In this document: positions 1-7,267 of the stretch, piece by piece | Position numbering within the stretch: the first letter of the stretch is position 1 | Layout: each line of letters begins with the position of its first letter | Assembly (NCBI GenBank): GCA_014360395.1 | Contig: JACIXM010000326.1 | Span: forward strand, 1-12,996 | From: Actinotalea sp. | Lineage (GTDB): Bacteria; Actinomycetota; Actinomycetes; Actinomycetales; Cellulomonadaceae | DNA length: 12,996 nucleotides | Direction of reading: 5' to 3' | Position numbers and translations under genes: made by a program | The notes under the pieces: generated by a model | Told to the model about the DNA's origin: nothing | Databases searched by the model: none | What the model saw: only the letters and a program-made list of their open reading frames with translations

Positions 1-719
1 TCGAAGTTCGCGAAGACGTCCTGGACGTCGTCGCTGTCCTCGAGGGCCTCGATGAGACGCAGGATCTTCCGGGCACCCTCGACGTCCACCTCCACCTGCG
101 TGGCGGGGACGAACTGCGCCTCGGCGGAGTCGTAGTCGATGCCGGCGTCCTGCAGGGCCGTACGCACCGCGACGACGTCGGTCGCCTCGCTCATGACCTC
201 GAACGCCTCGCCGAGGTCGTTGACCTCCTCCGCGCCGGCGTCCAGGACGGCCGCCAGGACGTCGTCCTCCGTCAGGCCGTCAGCCTTGGGCACGACGACG
301 ACGCCGCGGCGGGAGAAGAGGTAGGAGACGGACCCCGGGTCGGCCATCGTGCCGCCGTTGCGGGTAAAGGCGACGCGCACGTCGGACGCCGCGCGGTTGC
401 GGTTGTCCGTGAGGCACTCGACCAGGACCGCGATGCCGCCGGGGCCGTAACCCTCGTACATGATCGTCTGGTAGTCGGCGCCGCCGGCCTCCGCGCCGGA
501 GCCGCGCTTGACGGCCCGGTCGATGTTGTCGTTGGGGACGGAGGACTTCTTCGCCTTCTGGATGGCGTCGTAGAGGGTCGGGTTGCCCGCCGGGTCACCG
601 CCGCCGACGCGGGCCGCGACCTCGATGTTCTTGATGAGCTTGGCGAACAGCTTGCCGCGCCGTGCGTCGATCACGGCCTTCTTGTGCTTGGTGGTGGCCC
701 ACTTGGAGTGACCCGACAT
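1..719 (-). CDS. yebC: YebC/PmpR (TACO1) family protein, 3' end cut by window edge
   Basis: The reading frame starts at the ATG at 719-717 and stays open to the left edge, giving 239 residues; family length (about 250) implies only the last dozen or so are missing. The N-terminus [20 protein letters not shown] is the family hallmark, followed by the [11 protein letters not shown] and YEGYGPGG stretches and the typical C-terminal run [18 protein letters not shown]. Family members are known both as DNA-binding regulators (PmpR) and, for mitochondrial TACO1, as translation activators, so the cellular job is not settled by sequence. A GAGGGG Shine-Dalgarno overlaps the pdxT stop codon 7 nt before the ATG, so the gene is very probably co-transcribed with pdxT, 11 bp upstream. 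In actinobacteria yebC is usually followed by ruvC-ruvA-ruvB, which would lie outside the window. Confidence 0.97.
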   Translation of the reverse strand, partial: MSGHSKWATTKHKKAVIDARRGKLFAKLIKNIEVAARVGGGDPAGNPTLYDAIQKAKKSSVPNDNIDRAVKRGSGAEAGGADYQTIMYEGYGPGGIAVLVECLTDNRNRAASDVRVAFTRNGGTMADPGSVSYLFSRRGVVVVPKADGLTEDDVLAAVLDAGAEEVNDLGEAFEVMSEATDVVAVRTALQDAGIDYDSAEAQFVPATQVEVDVEGARKILRLIEALEDSDDVQDVFANF

Positions 720-730
720 ACCCGTACCCC

Positions 731-1426
731 TCAACCACGCTCGGAGACGATCTGGACGAACAGGCGATGCAGACGCAGGTCCCCCGTCATCTCCGGGTGG
801 AAGGAGGTGGCCATGACGTCGCGCTCGCGCACCGCGACGATCCTACCGGCGGCCTCCCCGCTGCCCACGCGGGCGAGCACCTGCACGCCGGGGCCGGCCT
901 CCTCGACCCACGGCGCCCGGATGAACACCGCGTGGACGGGCCGCTCGGCGCTGTCCTGGACGCCGTCGACGACGAGGTCCGTCTCGAACGAGTCGACCTG
1001 GCGCCCGAACGCGTTGCGACGCACCGTGACGTCGAGGCCGCCGAGGCTGCGCTGGCCGGGCGCCGCGCCGACGAGCCGCTGGGCCAGCAGGATCATCCCG
1101 GCACACGAGCCGTAGGCCGGCAGGCCCGCGCCGATCGCGGCCTGGAGCGGGTCGAACAGGTCGAACGTCCGCAGCAGCTTGTCCATGGTCGTCGACTCCC
1201 CGCCGGGGATGACGAGCCCGTCGACCTCGGCGAGCTCGCGCTCCCGACGCACGGCCACGCTCCGGGCACCGGAGGCCTCCAGGGCGGCGCGGTGCTCGCG
1301 CACGTCACCCTGGAGCGCGAGGACACCGATGAGCGGGGGGCGGCGGATCGGGGCGGGCGCGGTGCCGTCGGGGGCGGCGGCGTCGGGCTCGTCGTCGTCG
1401 GGCACGGGGACGGCGGGCGGGGTCAC
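731..1426 (-). CDS. pdxT: PLP synthase glutaminase subunit PdxT
   Basis: This is the class-I glutamine amidotransferase that hydrolyses glutamine and passes ammonia to PdxS for pyridoxal 5'-phosphate synthesis in the cytosol. The 231-residue protein shows [14 protein letters not shown], the substrate loop [10 protein letters not shown], the nucleophile cysteine in [12 protein letters not shown], and the His-Glu pair in SFHPEMTGD. About 31 residues rich in Pro, Ala and Asp precede the conserved LIGVLALQG start of the fold, which is longer than usual. The only candidate starts before the fold are GTG at 1426 and GTG seven codons later, so the extension looks real. An AGGA lies 9 nt before the first GTG. 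pdxT is separated from pdxS by a NUDIX gene and the opposite-strand kynU, so it needs its own promoter. It is followed 11 bp later by yebC. Confidence 0.96.
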   Translation of the reverse strand: MTPPAVPVPDDDEPDAAAPDGTAPAPIRRPPLIGVLALQGDVREHRAALEASGARSVAVRRERELAEVDGLVIPGGESTTMDKLLRTFDLFDPLQAAIGAGLPAYGSCAGMILLAQRLVGAAPGQRSLGGLDVTVRRNAFGRQVDSFETDLVVDGVQDSAERPVHAVFIRAPWVEEAGPGVQVLARVGSGEAAGRIVAVRERDVMATSFHPEMTGDLRLHRLFVQIVSERG

Positions 1427-1434
1427 GGCCGTCG

Positions 1435-1463
1435 ATCCTACGGCGCCTCTCCTATCCTCCCGG
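1435..1463 (-). promoter_or_regulatory. Candidate pdxT-yebC promoter
   Basis: On the minus strand a TAGGAT -10 (1435-1440) ends 8 nt before the pdxT GTG. Seventeen nt further upstream is CCGGGA (1458-1463), a weak -35. If used, the transcript would start at or next to the GTG, that is, leaderless or nearly so. The same bases contain the AGGA that could serve as a ribosome site if transcription starts further upstream, inside kynU. The two readings cannot be separated from sequence alone. Confidence 0.3.
1453..1458 (+). promoter_or_regulatory. Candidate leaderless -10 element of kynU
   Basis: TATCCT fits the actinobacterial -10 pattern TANNNT and ends 6 nt before the kynU ATG (1465). That is the spacing expected when the A of the ATG is the first transcribed base. 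No purine-rich Shine-Dalgarno precedes the ATG; the upstream bases are pyrimidine-rich. No convincing -35 is visible at 17-18 nt. Confidence 0.45.
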
Positions 1464-1464
1464 C

Positions 1465-2718
1465 ATGCCCTCCACCACCGACGACGTCGTCGCGACCCTC
1501 GCCGAGCACGCGGCCGCCCTCGACGAGACCCATGCGGCGACGGACCGCCGCGACCGGTTCGCCCTGCCCGACGGCGTGGTGTACCTGGACGGCAACTCCC
1601 TCGGCGCGCTGCAGCGGCACGTCCCGGCCGTCGTCGCCGACGTCATCCGCCGGCAGTGGGGCGCGGACCTCATCACCTCCTGGAACCTCCACGGCTGGTG
1701 GGACGCCCCGACGCGCGTCGGGGACCGGATCGGCCGACTGGTCGGGGCCGCACCCGGCCAGGTCGTCGTCGGCGACTCGACCACGGTCGCGCTGTACCAG
1801 TCGCTCGGCGCGGCGCTGCGGATGCGGGCCGGCCGCGCCGTCGTCGTCACGGACCCGGCGTCCTTCCCCACCGACCTGTACGTCGTCGCCGGGCTCGCCG
1901 CCGAGCACGGCCTCGAGGTGCTGACGGCCGCGCCGACCGAGGTGCCGACCGTGCTCGCAGGGCGGGGGGACGACGTCGCCGCGGTGGTCCTGTCCCACGC
2001 GGACTTCCGGACCGGCGAGCTGTGGGACCTGCCGGGCATCACGCGCGCGGCCCACGCGACCGGCGCCCTGGCCCTGTGGGACCTCAGCCACACGGCGGGC
2101 GCGGTGCCCGTCGACCTGGACGAGCACGACGTCGACCTCGCCGTCGGCTGCGGGTACAAGTACCTGTGCGGCGGACCCGGCGCCCCGGCCTTCACCTACG
2201 TGGCGCACCGGCACCAGTCGGCCTTCCGCCCCCCGGTGCAGGGCTGGAACGGGCATGCCGAGCCCTTCGCGATGGGCGCGGAGCACCGCTTCGCCGACGG
2301 CGTCGCGCGGGCGCGGATCGGCACGCCCCCGATGCTGTCCCTGCTCGCGCTCGAGGCGGCCCTGGACCTCTTCGACGACCTGTCGGTCGAGGCGGTCCGC
2401 GCGCGGTCCCTGTCGCTGACGGGGTTCCTCGTCGAGGCGCTCGCCGCGGTCGTGCCGGAGGTGACGGTCGTGACGCCGCGGGACGCCGGCCGCCGGGGCT
2501 CGCACGTCACCGTCGCGCACCCCGACGCCTACGGGGTCGTGCAGGCGCTCATCGCCCGGGGCGTCGTCGGTGACTACCGCGAGCCGGGGCTGGTGCGTCT
2601 CGGCGTCGCCGCGCCGTACCTGACGCACGCCCAGCTGCTGCGGGCGGTCCTGGAGCTCCGCGCGGTCCTGGACCGCGGTGAGCACCGTGCCCACCGCGAG
2701 CGGCGGACCGTCACCTGA
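1465..2718 (+). CDS. kynU: Kynureninase (PLP-dependent, fold type I)
   Basis: Kynureninase cleaves L-kynurenine to anthranilate and L-alanine in tryptophan breakdown. The 417-residue protein has the family's usual length and landmarks: [10 protein letters not shown] (residues about 33-42), W.LHGWWDAP, the phosphate and PLP contacts in [10 protein letters not shown] and SFPTDLY, the PLP-ring aspartate region [16 protein letters not shown], the Schiff-base lysine K232 in [14 protein letters not shown], and GWNGHAEPF. The catalytic set looks intact. The gene is alone on the plus strand between two minus-strand blocks that belong together (pdxS-NUDIX and pdxT-yebC), with 38 bp to the divergent pdxT and 9 bp to the convergent NUDIX gene. 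No tryptophan dioxygenase or kynurenine formamidase is in the window. A close relative acting on another kynurenine-like substrate is possible but less likely. Confidence 0.94.
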   Translation: MPSTTDDVVATLAEHAAALDETHAATDRRDRFALPDGVVYLDGNSLGALQRHVPAVVADVIRRQWGADLITSWNLHGWWDAPTRVGDRIGRLVGAAPGQVVVGDSTTVALYQSLGAALRMRAGRAVVVTDPASFPTDLYVVAGLAAEHGLEVLTAAPTEVPTVLAGRGDDVAAVVLSHADFRTGELWDLPGITRAAHATGALALWDLSHTAGAVPVDLDEHDVDLAVGCGYKYLCGGPGAPAFTYVAHRHQSAFRPPVQGWNGHAEPFAMGAEHRFADGVARARIGTPPMLSLLALEAALDLFDDLSVEAVRARSLSLTGFLVEALAAVVPEVTVVTPRDAGRRGSHVTVAHPDAYGVVQALIARGVVGDYREPGLVRLGVAAPYLTHAQLLRAVLELRAVLDRGEHRAHRERRTVT

Positions 2719-2730
2719 GGACGGGCCTCA
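2716..2730. other. Short inverted repeat holding both convergent stop codons
   Basis: TGAGG, a 5-nt spacer and CCTCA form a perfect 5-bp inverted repeat. The left arm begins with the kynU TGA and the right arm ends with the NUDIX stop read on the other strand. It is the only dyad in the 9-bp gap between these convergent genes. It is short and has no T tract, so a terminator role is only a guess. Confidence 0.25.
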
Positions 2731-3300
2731 CGCCTGGTCGGGCAGCACCCGAGTGACGCCGTCCCAGCCGGCGAGGAGCCCGCGGACCACCGAGACGAGC
2801 GGCGCCGGGAAGATCTCGACCTCCACCCGTTCCAGCTCGTCCAGGTGCCACCAGCGGACCTCGTCCATGAAGCCGCGCTCCACCTCGGTCCAGCCGACGG
2901 TCGTCACGGCATCGGGCTCGTGCACCCGGGCGAGGAAGAACTCCTCGTCCTGGCGCACCGTCCGGCGGGAGAAGTCGAAGACCGCACGCCGGCGCAGGAC
3001 GGGCCCGACGAGCTCGCCGGGGTGCAGCCGCAGGCCCGTCTCCTCGAAGAGCTCGCGGACCGCGGCGTCGTGCGCGGACTCCCCCGTGTCGATGCCGCCG
3101 CCCACGGTGAACCACCACGACCGGTCCGGCTGGTCGACGTCGTGACCGCGCACGAGGAGCAGGCGGTCCCGCTCGTCCAGCAGGATGACCCGCGCGCCCC
3201 GGCGCGACGGCACACCGTCGGCCCCGACGACCCAGTCCGGACCCAGCTGCGTCGGCAGCTCCCCGGCGGCACCCGGCCGGGTCGACCGCGCCCCGCTCAC
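2728..3300 (-). CDS. NUDIX hydrolase, translationally coupled to pdxS
   Basis: The protein (190 residues) carries a complete Nudix box, G-x5-E-x7-REUxEExGU, around residues 68-90 (GIDTGE ... RELFEETGL), with the metal-binding glutamates present. The enzyme should hydrolyse a nucleoside diphosphate linked to another group; the substrate cannot be told from sequence. The segment before the box ([19 protein letters not shown], ending SWWFTVGGG) is the standard first strand pair. Two tandem GTG codons occur at 3303 and 3300. The second gives a GTGA overlap of 4 nt with the pdxS stop and is preferred; the first gives 7 nt. No good Shine-Dalgarno is visible, so translation probably depends on pdxS. 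A NUDIX gene is also found near pimA and pdxS in M. tuberculosis (Rv2609c), which supports a conserved neighbourhood. Confidence 0.9.
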   Translation of the reverse strand: MSGARSTRPGAAGELPTQLGPDWVVGADGVPSRRGARVILLDERDRLLLVRGHDVDQPDRSWWFTVGGGIDTGESAHDAAVRELFEETGLRLHPGELVGPVLRRRAVFDFSRRTVRQDEEFFLARVHEPDAVTTVGWTEVERGFMDEVRWWHLDELERVEVEIFPAPLVSVVRGLLAGWDGVTRVLPDQA

Positions 3301-4208
3301 CACCCGCGCTCGGCGAGACGGTGGGGCTGGGGCACCTCCTCGACGTTGATCCCGACCATGGCCTCGCCCAGACCGCGGGAGACCTTCGCGATGACGTCGG
3401 GGTCGTCGTAGAAGGTGGTCGCCTTGACGATCGCTGCAGCGCGCTCGGCCGGGTTGCCGGACTTGAAGATCCCGGAGCCGACGAAGACGCCCTCGGCGCC
3501 CAGCTGCATCATCATGGCGGCGTCCGCGGGCGTCGCGATGCCCCCCGCGGTGAAGAGCACGACGGGCAGCTTGCCGGTCGCCGCGACCTCCTTGACCAGC
3601 TCGTAGGGCGCCTGCAGCTCCTTCGCGGCGACGAACAGCTCGTCCTCGGGCAGCGCCGTCAGTGCCTTGATCTGCTGGCGCAGCGTCCGCATGTGGGTGG
3701 TGGCGTTGGAGACGTCGCCCGTCCCCGCCTCACCCTTCGAGCGGATCATCGCCGCACCCTCGGTGATCCGGCGCAGGGCCTCACCGAGGTTGGTCGCGCC
3801 GCAGACGAAGGGGACGGTGAACTGCCACTTGTCGATGTGGTGCGCGTAGTCGGCCGGCGTGAGGACCTCGGACTCGTCGACGTAGTCGACACCGAGGGAC
3901 TGCAGGACCTGCGCCTCGACGAAGTGGCCGATCCGCGCCTTGGCCATGACGGGGATGGAGACGGCCTCGATGATCTGGTCGATGAGGTCGGGGTCGCTCA
4001 TGCGGGCGACGCCGCCCTGGGCCCGGATGTCGGCGGGCACGCGCTCGAGCGCCATGACGGCCACGGCACCGGCGTCCTCGGCGATGCGCGCCTGCTCGGC
4101 GGTGACCACGTCCATGATCACGCCACCCTTGAGCATCTCGGCCATGCCGCGCTTGACCTTGGCGGTGCCGATGACGTTCTGGGTGCTGTCGGGGTTCTCG
4201 GTGGGCAC
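3297..4208 (-). CDS. pdxS: PLP synthase subunit PdxS
   Basis: PdxS is the (beta/alpha)8 synthase that condenses ribose 5-phosphate (or ribulose 5-phosphate), glyceraldehyde 3-phosphate and PdxT-supplied ammonia into PLP. With the GTG start at 4208 the protein has 303 residues, the normal size. Catalytic residues are visible: D33 in GGVIMDVV, the first lysine K90 in [15 protein letters not shown], and the second lysine K158 in [10 protein letters not shown]. Phosphate-binding glycines are in [10 protein letters not shown] and [11 protein letters not shown]. The GTG is preceded by AAGGA at 5 nt spacing. Longer upstream frames (to 4376) would add 56 unrelated residues overlapping the prsW gene and are rejected. 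The stop overlaps the NUDIX start. Upstream is a 73-bp gap with a perfect hairpin. Confidence 0.97.
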   Translation of the reverse strand: MPTENPDSTQNVIGTAKVKRGMAEMLKGGVIMDVVTAEQARIAEDAGAVAVMALERVPADIRAQGGVARMSDPDLIDQIIEAVSIPVMAKARIGHFVEAQVLQSLGVDYVDESEVLTPADYAHHIDKWQFTVPFVCGATNLGEALRRITEGAAMIRSKGEAGTGDVSNATTHMRTLRQQIKALTALPEDELFVAAKELQAPYELVKEVAATGKLPVVLFTAGGIATPADAAMMMQLGAEGVFVGSGIFKSGNPAERAAAIVKATTFYDDPDVIAKVSRGLGEAMVGINVEEVPQPHRLAERGW

Positions 4209-4228
4209 GTCAGTCCTTGCTCGTCGCG

Positions 4229-4247
4229 TGCGCACCGGCGGTGCGCA
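4229..4247. repeat. Perfect 8-bp palindrome in the pdxS leader
   Basis: TGCGCACC, a 3-nt loop and GGTGCGCA pair perfectly. The element lies 34 nt beyond the prsW stop codon and 20 nt before the pdxS GTG. It could be a terminator for the prsW operon, although no T run follows on the minus strand. It could also be an operator, or a hairpin in the pdxS 5' UTR just upstream of its AAGGA ribosome site. A TAGACT hexamer overlapping the prsW stop (4279-4284) could be a -10 for pdxS, which would place the hairpin in the untranslated leader. Confidence 0.6.
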
Positions 4248-4281
4248 GGGAGTGGGAGCCGCTCGCCGCGGCCCGTCCAGT

Positions 4282-5445
4282 CTAGACCGCGAGCCGGCGG
4301 CGGAGCTCCTGCCGCAGCAGGTCGAGCTCAGCCAGCAGGGCGGCCTCGTCGGCGCGTCCGGCCCACCAGCGGGCACGGTCGGTCATGACCCGCTGGCGGT
4401 GGTGCGCCAGCCGGGACGCCGTCGTCTGGAAGTGCCGCATGGCACGCGCCGCGCCGGCGCCGCCCCGCGAGCGCGCCCAGCGGCGGGACGTCCGCCGGGC
4501 GGACAGGGAGGTGAGCATCCGCAGCTCCTGCGGCGCCAGGTACCCGGCGGCGGCGTACTCCGTGAGCCGCTCCCGGACGAGGCGCGCCTCCTGGCGACGC
4601 AGCCACGTCACGAGCCCGACGACGCCCAGGAAGAGCGGCACCTGCACCATGACGTAGATCGACAGGAACGAGGAGTCGCTGCCCAGCGTGGCGGCACCGT
4701 TCCACAGCGCGTGCAGGGCCACCGCGACGAGCAGGCCGAGGCCGAACGCGCCCGGCCACGCACCGGCCGAGCGCCGCGAGGCCCATCCGAGTGCCAGGCC
4801 GACCGCCACCGTGAACAGCACGTGGGCGAACGGCGACATCACCGCGCGCAGCACGAACACGACCGCGACGGCCTCCCCGCCGTCGGCCAGCGTCGCGGAC
4901 TCCGCGACCGCCTCGCCGAAGTAGAGGATGTTCTCGACGAACGCGAAGCCGGCCGCGACCGTGGCGGCGTAGACGACGCCGTCGACCGGTCCGTCGAACC
5001 AGCGCCGCCACACGAGGAACAGCAGGAGCACGCCGAGCGCCTTGATGCCCTCCTCGACGACCGGGGCCACGAACGTCGCCGTCAGCGCCCCCGCCCTCAG
5101 GTCGTCCAGCCCCGAGACGAGCAGGGCCGCCTGCGCACCGGAGTTCAGGACCAGCGCGACGAGGACGGAGACGGAGGCGCCCCACCCGAAGGCGACGGCC
5201 AGCGCCGGCCACGGCTCGGGCTCCCACCGGTCCACCCACAGCACGGTGCCGAGCACCGCGGCCAGCGGCACGAGCGCCAGCACCGTGGCCACGGGGAACG
5301 CGGGCGGCCCGATCATGATGCCGACGAGGCCCACCGCCACCAGCGTGAGCACGCCGAGGACGAGGGCGGTCACCACCGTGCCGGCGCCGGGGCGGACCCG
5401 ACGCCGCGGCGCGGCCGGCGGAACCCAGGGCGCGGCGCCGCTCAT
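4282..5445 (-). CDS. PrsW-type intramembrane metalloprotease
   Basis: This polytopic membrane protein (387 residues) matches the PrsW family, which sits in the CPBP/Abi-like glutamic intramembrane protease superfamily. Motifs are in order: EExxK at E131-E132-K135 ([11 protein letters not shown]), FxxxE at F167-E171 (FAFVEN), H208 in SPFAHVLFT and H245 in ALHALWNG. About eight hydrophobic segments lie between residues 23 and 281. The remaining 100 or so residues form a cytosolic-looking tail rich in Arg, His and Ala that ends in a Leu/Glu/Arg helix. In Bacillus subtilis PrsW makes the first cut of the anti-sigma factor RsiW; the substrate here is unknown. The ATG at 5445 overlaps the upstream stop as ATGA, with no Shine-Dalgarno, so translation is likely coupled. 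It is the last gene of the chain running from thrS. Confidence 0.92.
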   Translation of the reverse strand: MSGAAPWVPPAAPRRRVRPGAGTVVTALVLGVLTLVAVGLVGIMIGPPAFPVATVLALVPLAAVLGTVLWVDRWEPEPWPALAVAFGWGASVSVLVALVLNSGAQAALLVSGLDDLRAGALTATFVAPVVEEGIKALGVLLLFLVWRRWFDGPVDGVVYAATVAAGFAFVENILYFGEAVAESATLADGGEAVAVVFVLRAVMSPFAHVLFTVAVGLALGWASRRSAGAWPGAFGLGLLVAVALHALWNGAATLGSDSSFLSIYVMVQVPLFLGVVGLVTWLRRQEARLVRERLTEYAAAGYLAPQELRMLTSLSARRTSRRWARSRGGAGAARAMRHFQTTASRLAHHRQRVMTDRARWWAGRADEAALLAELDLLRQELRRRLAV

Positions 5446-6068
5446 CCGACGTGCCCGGGTCGCGCCAGCCCGTCCGGCCAGCCGTCGTCGATCTCGACGG
5501 TGCGGGGCATCGCTGCCCGGCCGTGCAGACGCAGCACGCGCACGACCACCTTGCGCCGGACCCGCTGGGTCTGGGCCACGGCCTCGTTGTGGAAGCGCCG
5601 CGCGAGCTGGACGCGGTACCACGAGGCCGCCAGCGCCTCGAGGAGCTCGTGGGCGAGGCCGTCGGCCTCGAGGCTGCGGACCTCCTCGGGGTCGGCGAGC
5701 GCCGTCCGCAGGGTCAGGGAGAGATCGCTCTCGGCCGCCTCCCGTTCGCGGTCCCCCGGGAGGCGTTCCCGTGGATCACCCGGTGAGCGCTCCGCGGTGC
5801 GCACGAGCTCGCCGTCCCCGTTGCCCCCGACAGCCAGGGCCTCCCAGGCGGCGTCCATGACGAGGACGCTGCTCGCGGGGTCGAGCACGCCCGCGGCACC
5901 CAGCTCGGCCGCGGCCGACGCGCGACGCACCAGCTGGTGGTCCAGCGCCTGCCGCGAGGAGGCCACCTTGCGGTGGAGCCGGTCCAGGCGGTTGGCCGCC
6001 AGCCAGACGAGCCAGACGAGCAGCAGCAGCGCGGCGACGACCACCACCGCGATCTCCGACCAGGTCAC
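5442..6068 (-). CDS. LemA-like membrane-anchored protein
   Basis: The protein (208 residues) has one strongly hydrophobic N-terminal helix (residues 6-24) with almost no residues outside, then a long cytoplasm-sized helical region. The segment NRLDRLHRKV...ALDHQLVRR (27-49) resembles the start of the LemA family helix, and FHNEAVAQTQRV (159-170) resembles the family's FNEAV..YN stretch. A hydrophilic, acidic and Arg-rich insert lies at about 80-115. The match to LemA is by pattern only, and no enzymatic function is known for that family. The GTG start at 6068 overlaps the pimA stop as GTGA, and the gene's own stop overlaps the prsW start as ATGA. It is thus locked between a PIM mannosyltransferase and a membrane protease. 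Confidence 0.9.
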   Translation of the reverse strand: MTWSEIAVVVVAALLLLVWLVWLAANRLDRLHRKVASSRQALDHQLVRRASAAAELGAAGVLDPASSVLVMDAAWEALAVGGNGDGELVRTAERSPGDPRERLPGDREREAAESDLSLTLRTALADPEEVRSLEADGLAHELLEALAASWYRVQLARRFHNEAVAQTQRVRRKVVVRVLRLHGRAAMPRTVEIDDGWPDGLARPGHVG

Positions 6069-7267
6069 CGCTCACCCCGCAGGCCGGCCCACCGGCTCCG
6101 GCGGGACCGGGGGTCCTCGGCGACACGCACGCGCGGCCCCGTGCCGGACAGCACGGTCTCGTACACCGTGAGCACCTGCTCGGTCACGGTGGACCAGTCG
6201 TAGCGCCGCACCGCCTCCGAGCCCCGCTGCACGACCTGCGCCCGCAGGTCGGGGTCGCCGAGGACCCGCAGCAGGGTGCGCGCCAGGTCCTCCCCGTCGC
6301 CGGTGCGGAACAGGACGCCCGCACGTCCCTCGTCGAGCACCCGACGGAACGCTCCGAGGTCGCTGGCGACGACCACGGTGCCGGCACTCATCGCCTCCAC
6401 GAGCACGATGCCGAAGCTCTCCCCACCCGTCTGCGGGGCGACGTAGACGTCGACCGACCGCAGCAGGGCCGCCTTCTCCTCGTCCGTGATCCCGCCGAGG
6501 AACTCGACCGCCCGGGCGTGCTCGCCGAGCGCCTCCCGGGCCTCGGCCGCCCCGGTCTCGCCGCGTCCGGCGACGAGGAAGCGGGCGCCCGGGTACGCAG
6601 CCAGCACGTGCGGCACGGCCGCCGTGAGGACACCGAGCCCCTTGCGCGGCTCGTCGAGCCGGCCGAGGAACGCGATGGTGGGCGCCTCCGGGGTGCCGGT
6701 CCACCGCGGATCGGGGCTGGCCTGGGCGAACGGGTCCACGTACACGCCGTTCGGGATGACGACGGCGTCGCCGCCGAGGTGGTCGACGAGCGTCCGGCGG
6801 GCGTCCTCCGAGACCGCGACGCGCGCCGAGATCTTCTCCAGGCTCGGCCGCACGACCGGGTACGCCATCTGCAGCGCGCGGGACCGGATGAGCGCGGTGT
6901 GGAAGGTCGCGACGATGGGACCCTCGGCGATCCACAGGGCCAGCATCCCGAGGCTCGGTGTCACCGGCTCGTGCAGGTGCAGGACGTCGAAGTCCCCCGC
7001 GCCCAGCCACCGGCGCACGCGCGCCGCGCTGAGCGGGCCGAACGTCATCCGGGCCACCGCGCCGTTGTAGCGGACGGGGACCGAGCGCCCCGCAGGCGTC
7101 ATCTGGACCGGCACCGGGGTGTCGTCGTCGGCGGGCGCCAGGATGGACACGGTGTGCCCGCGCTCCTCGAGGGCCTGGGCCAGGTCGCGCACGTGGAACT
7201 GGACGCCGCCGGGGACGTCGAAGGAGTACGGGCAGACGATCCCGATGCGCAGCGGTCGGTCGATCAC
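6065..7267 (-). CDS. pimA: Phosphatidylinositol alpha-mannosyltransferase PimA
   Basis: PimA transfers mannose from GDP-mannose to the 2-position of phosphatidylinositol at the cytoplasmic membrane face, the first step to PIMs and, in some species, lipomannans. The 400-residue GT4/GT-B protein closely follows mycobacterial PimA: IGIVCPYSFDVPGGVQFHV near the N-terminus, FDVLHLHEPVTPSL, GPIVATFHT with the conserved H123, the donor-phosphate residues R203 and K209 in GRLDEPRKG, and GGESFGIVLVEAM with the nucleotide-sugar glutamate E283. The GTG start at 7267 has GGAGG 7 nt upstream and overlaps the previous stop as GTGA; the frame is open further upstream, but only across the acyltransferase gene. 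The last 20 or so residues are charged and unlike the fold, possibly membrane-associating. Confidence 0.96.
   Translation of the reverse strand: MIDRPLRIGIVCPYSFDVPGGVQFHVRDLAQALEERGHTVSILAPADDDTPVPVQMTPAGRSVPVRYNGAVARMTFGPLSAARVRRWLGAGDFDVLHLHEPVTPSLGMLALWIAEGPIVATFHTALIRSRALQMAYPVVRPSLEKISARVAVSEDARRTLVDHLGGDAVVIPNGVYVDPFAQASPDPRWTGTPEAPTIAFLGRLDEPRKGLGVLTAAVPHVLAAYPGARFLVAGRGETGAAEAREALGEHARAVEFLGGITDEEKAALLRSVDVYVAPQTGGESFGIVLVEAMSAGTVVVASDLGAFRRVLDEGRAGVLFRTGDGEDLARTLLRVLGDPDLRAQVVQRGSEAVRRYDWSTVTEQVLTVYETVLSGTGPRVRVAEDPRSRRSRWAGLRGER

Noticed and set aside
1427..3303. kynU plus NUDIX as a recent mobile insertion
   Set aside because: No target-site duplication, inverted ends, integrase or transposase remnant is visible, and base use matches the neighbours.
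4209..4376. N-terminal extension of pdxS to 4376
   Set aside because: Added residues are unrelated to PdxS, would overlap prsW, and the GTG at 4208 has a good ribosome site and gives normal family length.
3321..6171. Very long plus-strand open frames opposite pdxS, prsW, the LemA-like gene and similar frames elsewhere (for example 9352-11583, 6518-8002)
   Set aside because: They are the expected antisense shadows of GC-rich genes, have Arg/Gly/Pro-biased nonsense composition, and no family motif; the minus-strand proteins are clearly real.
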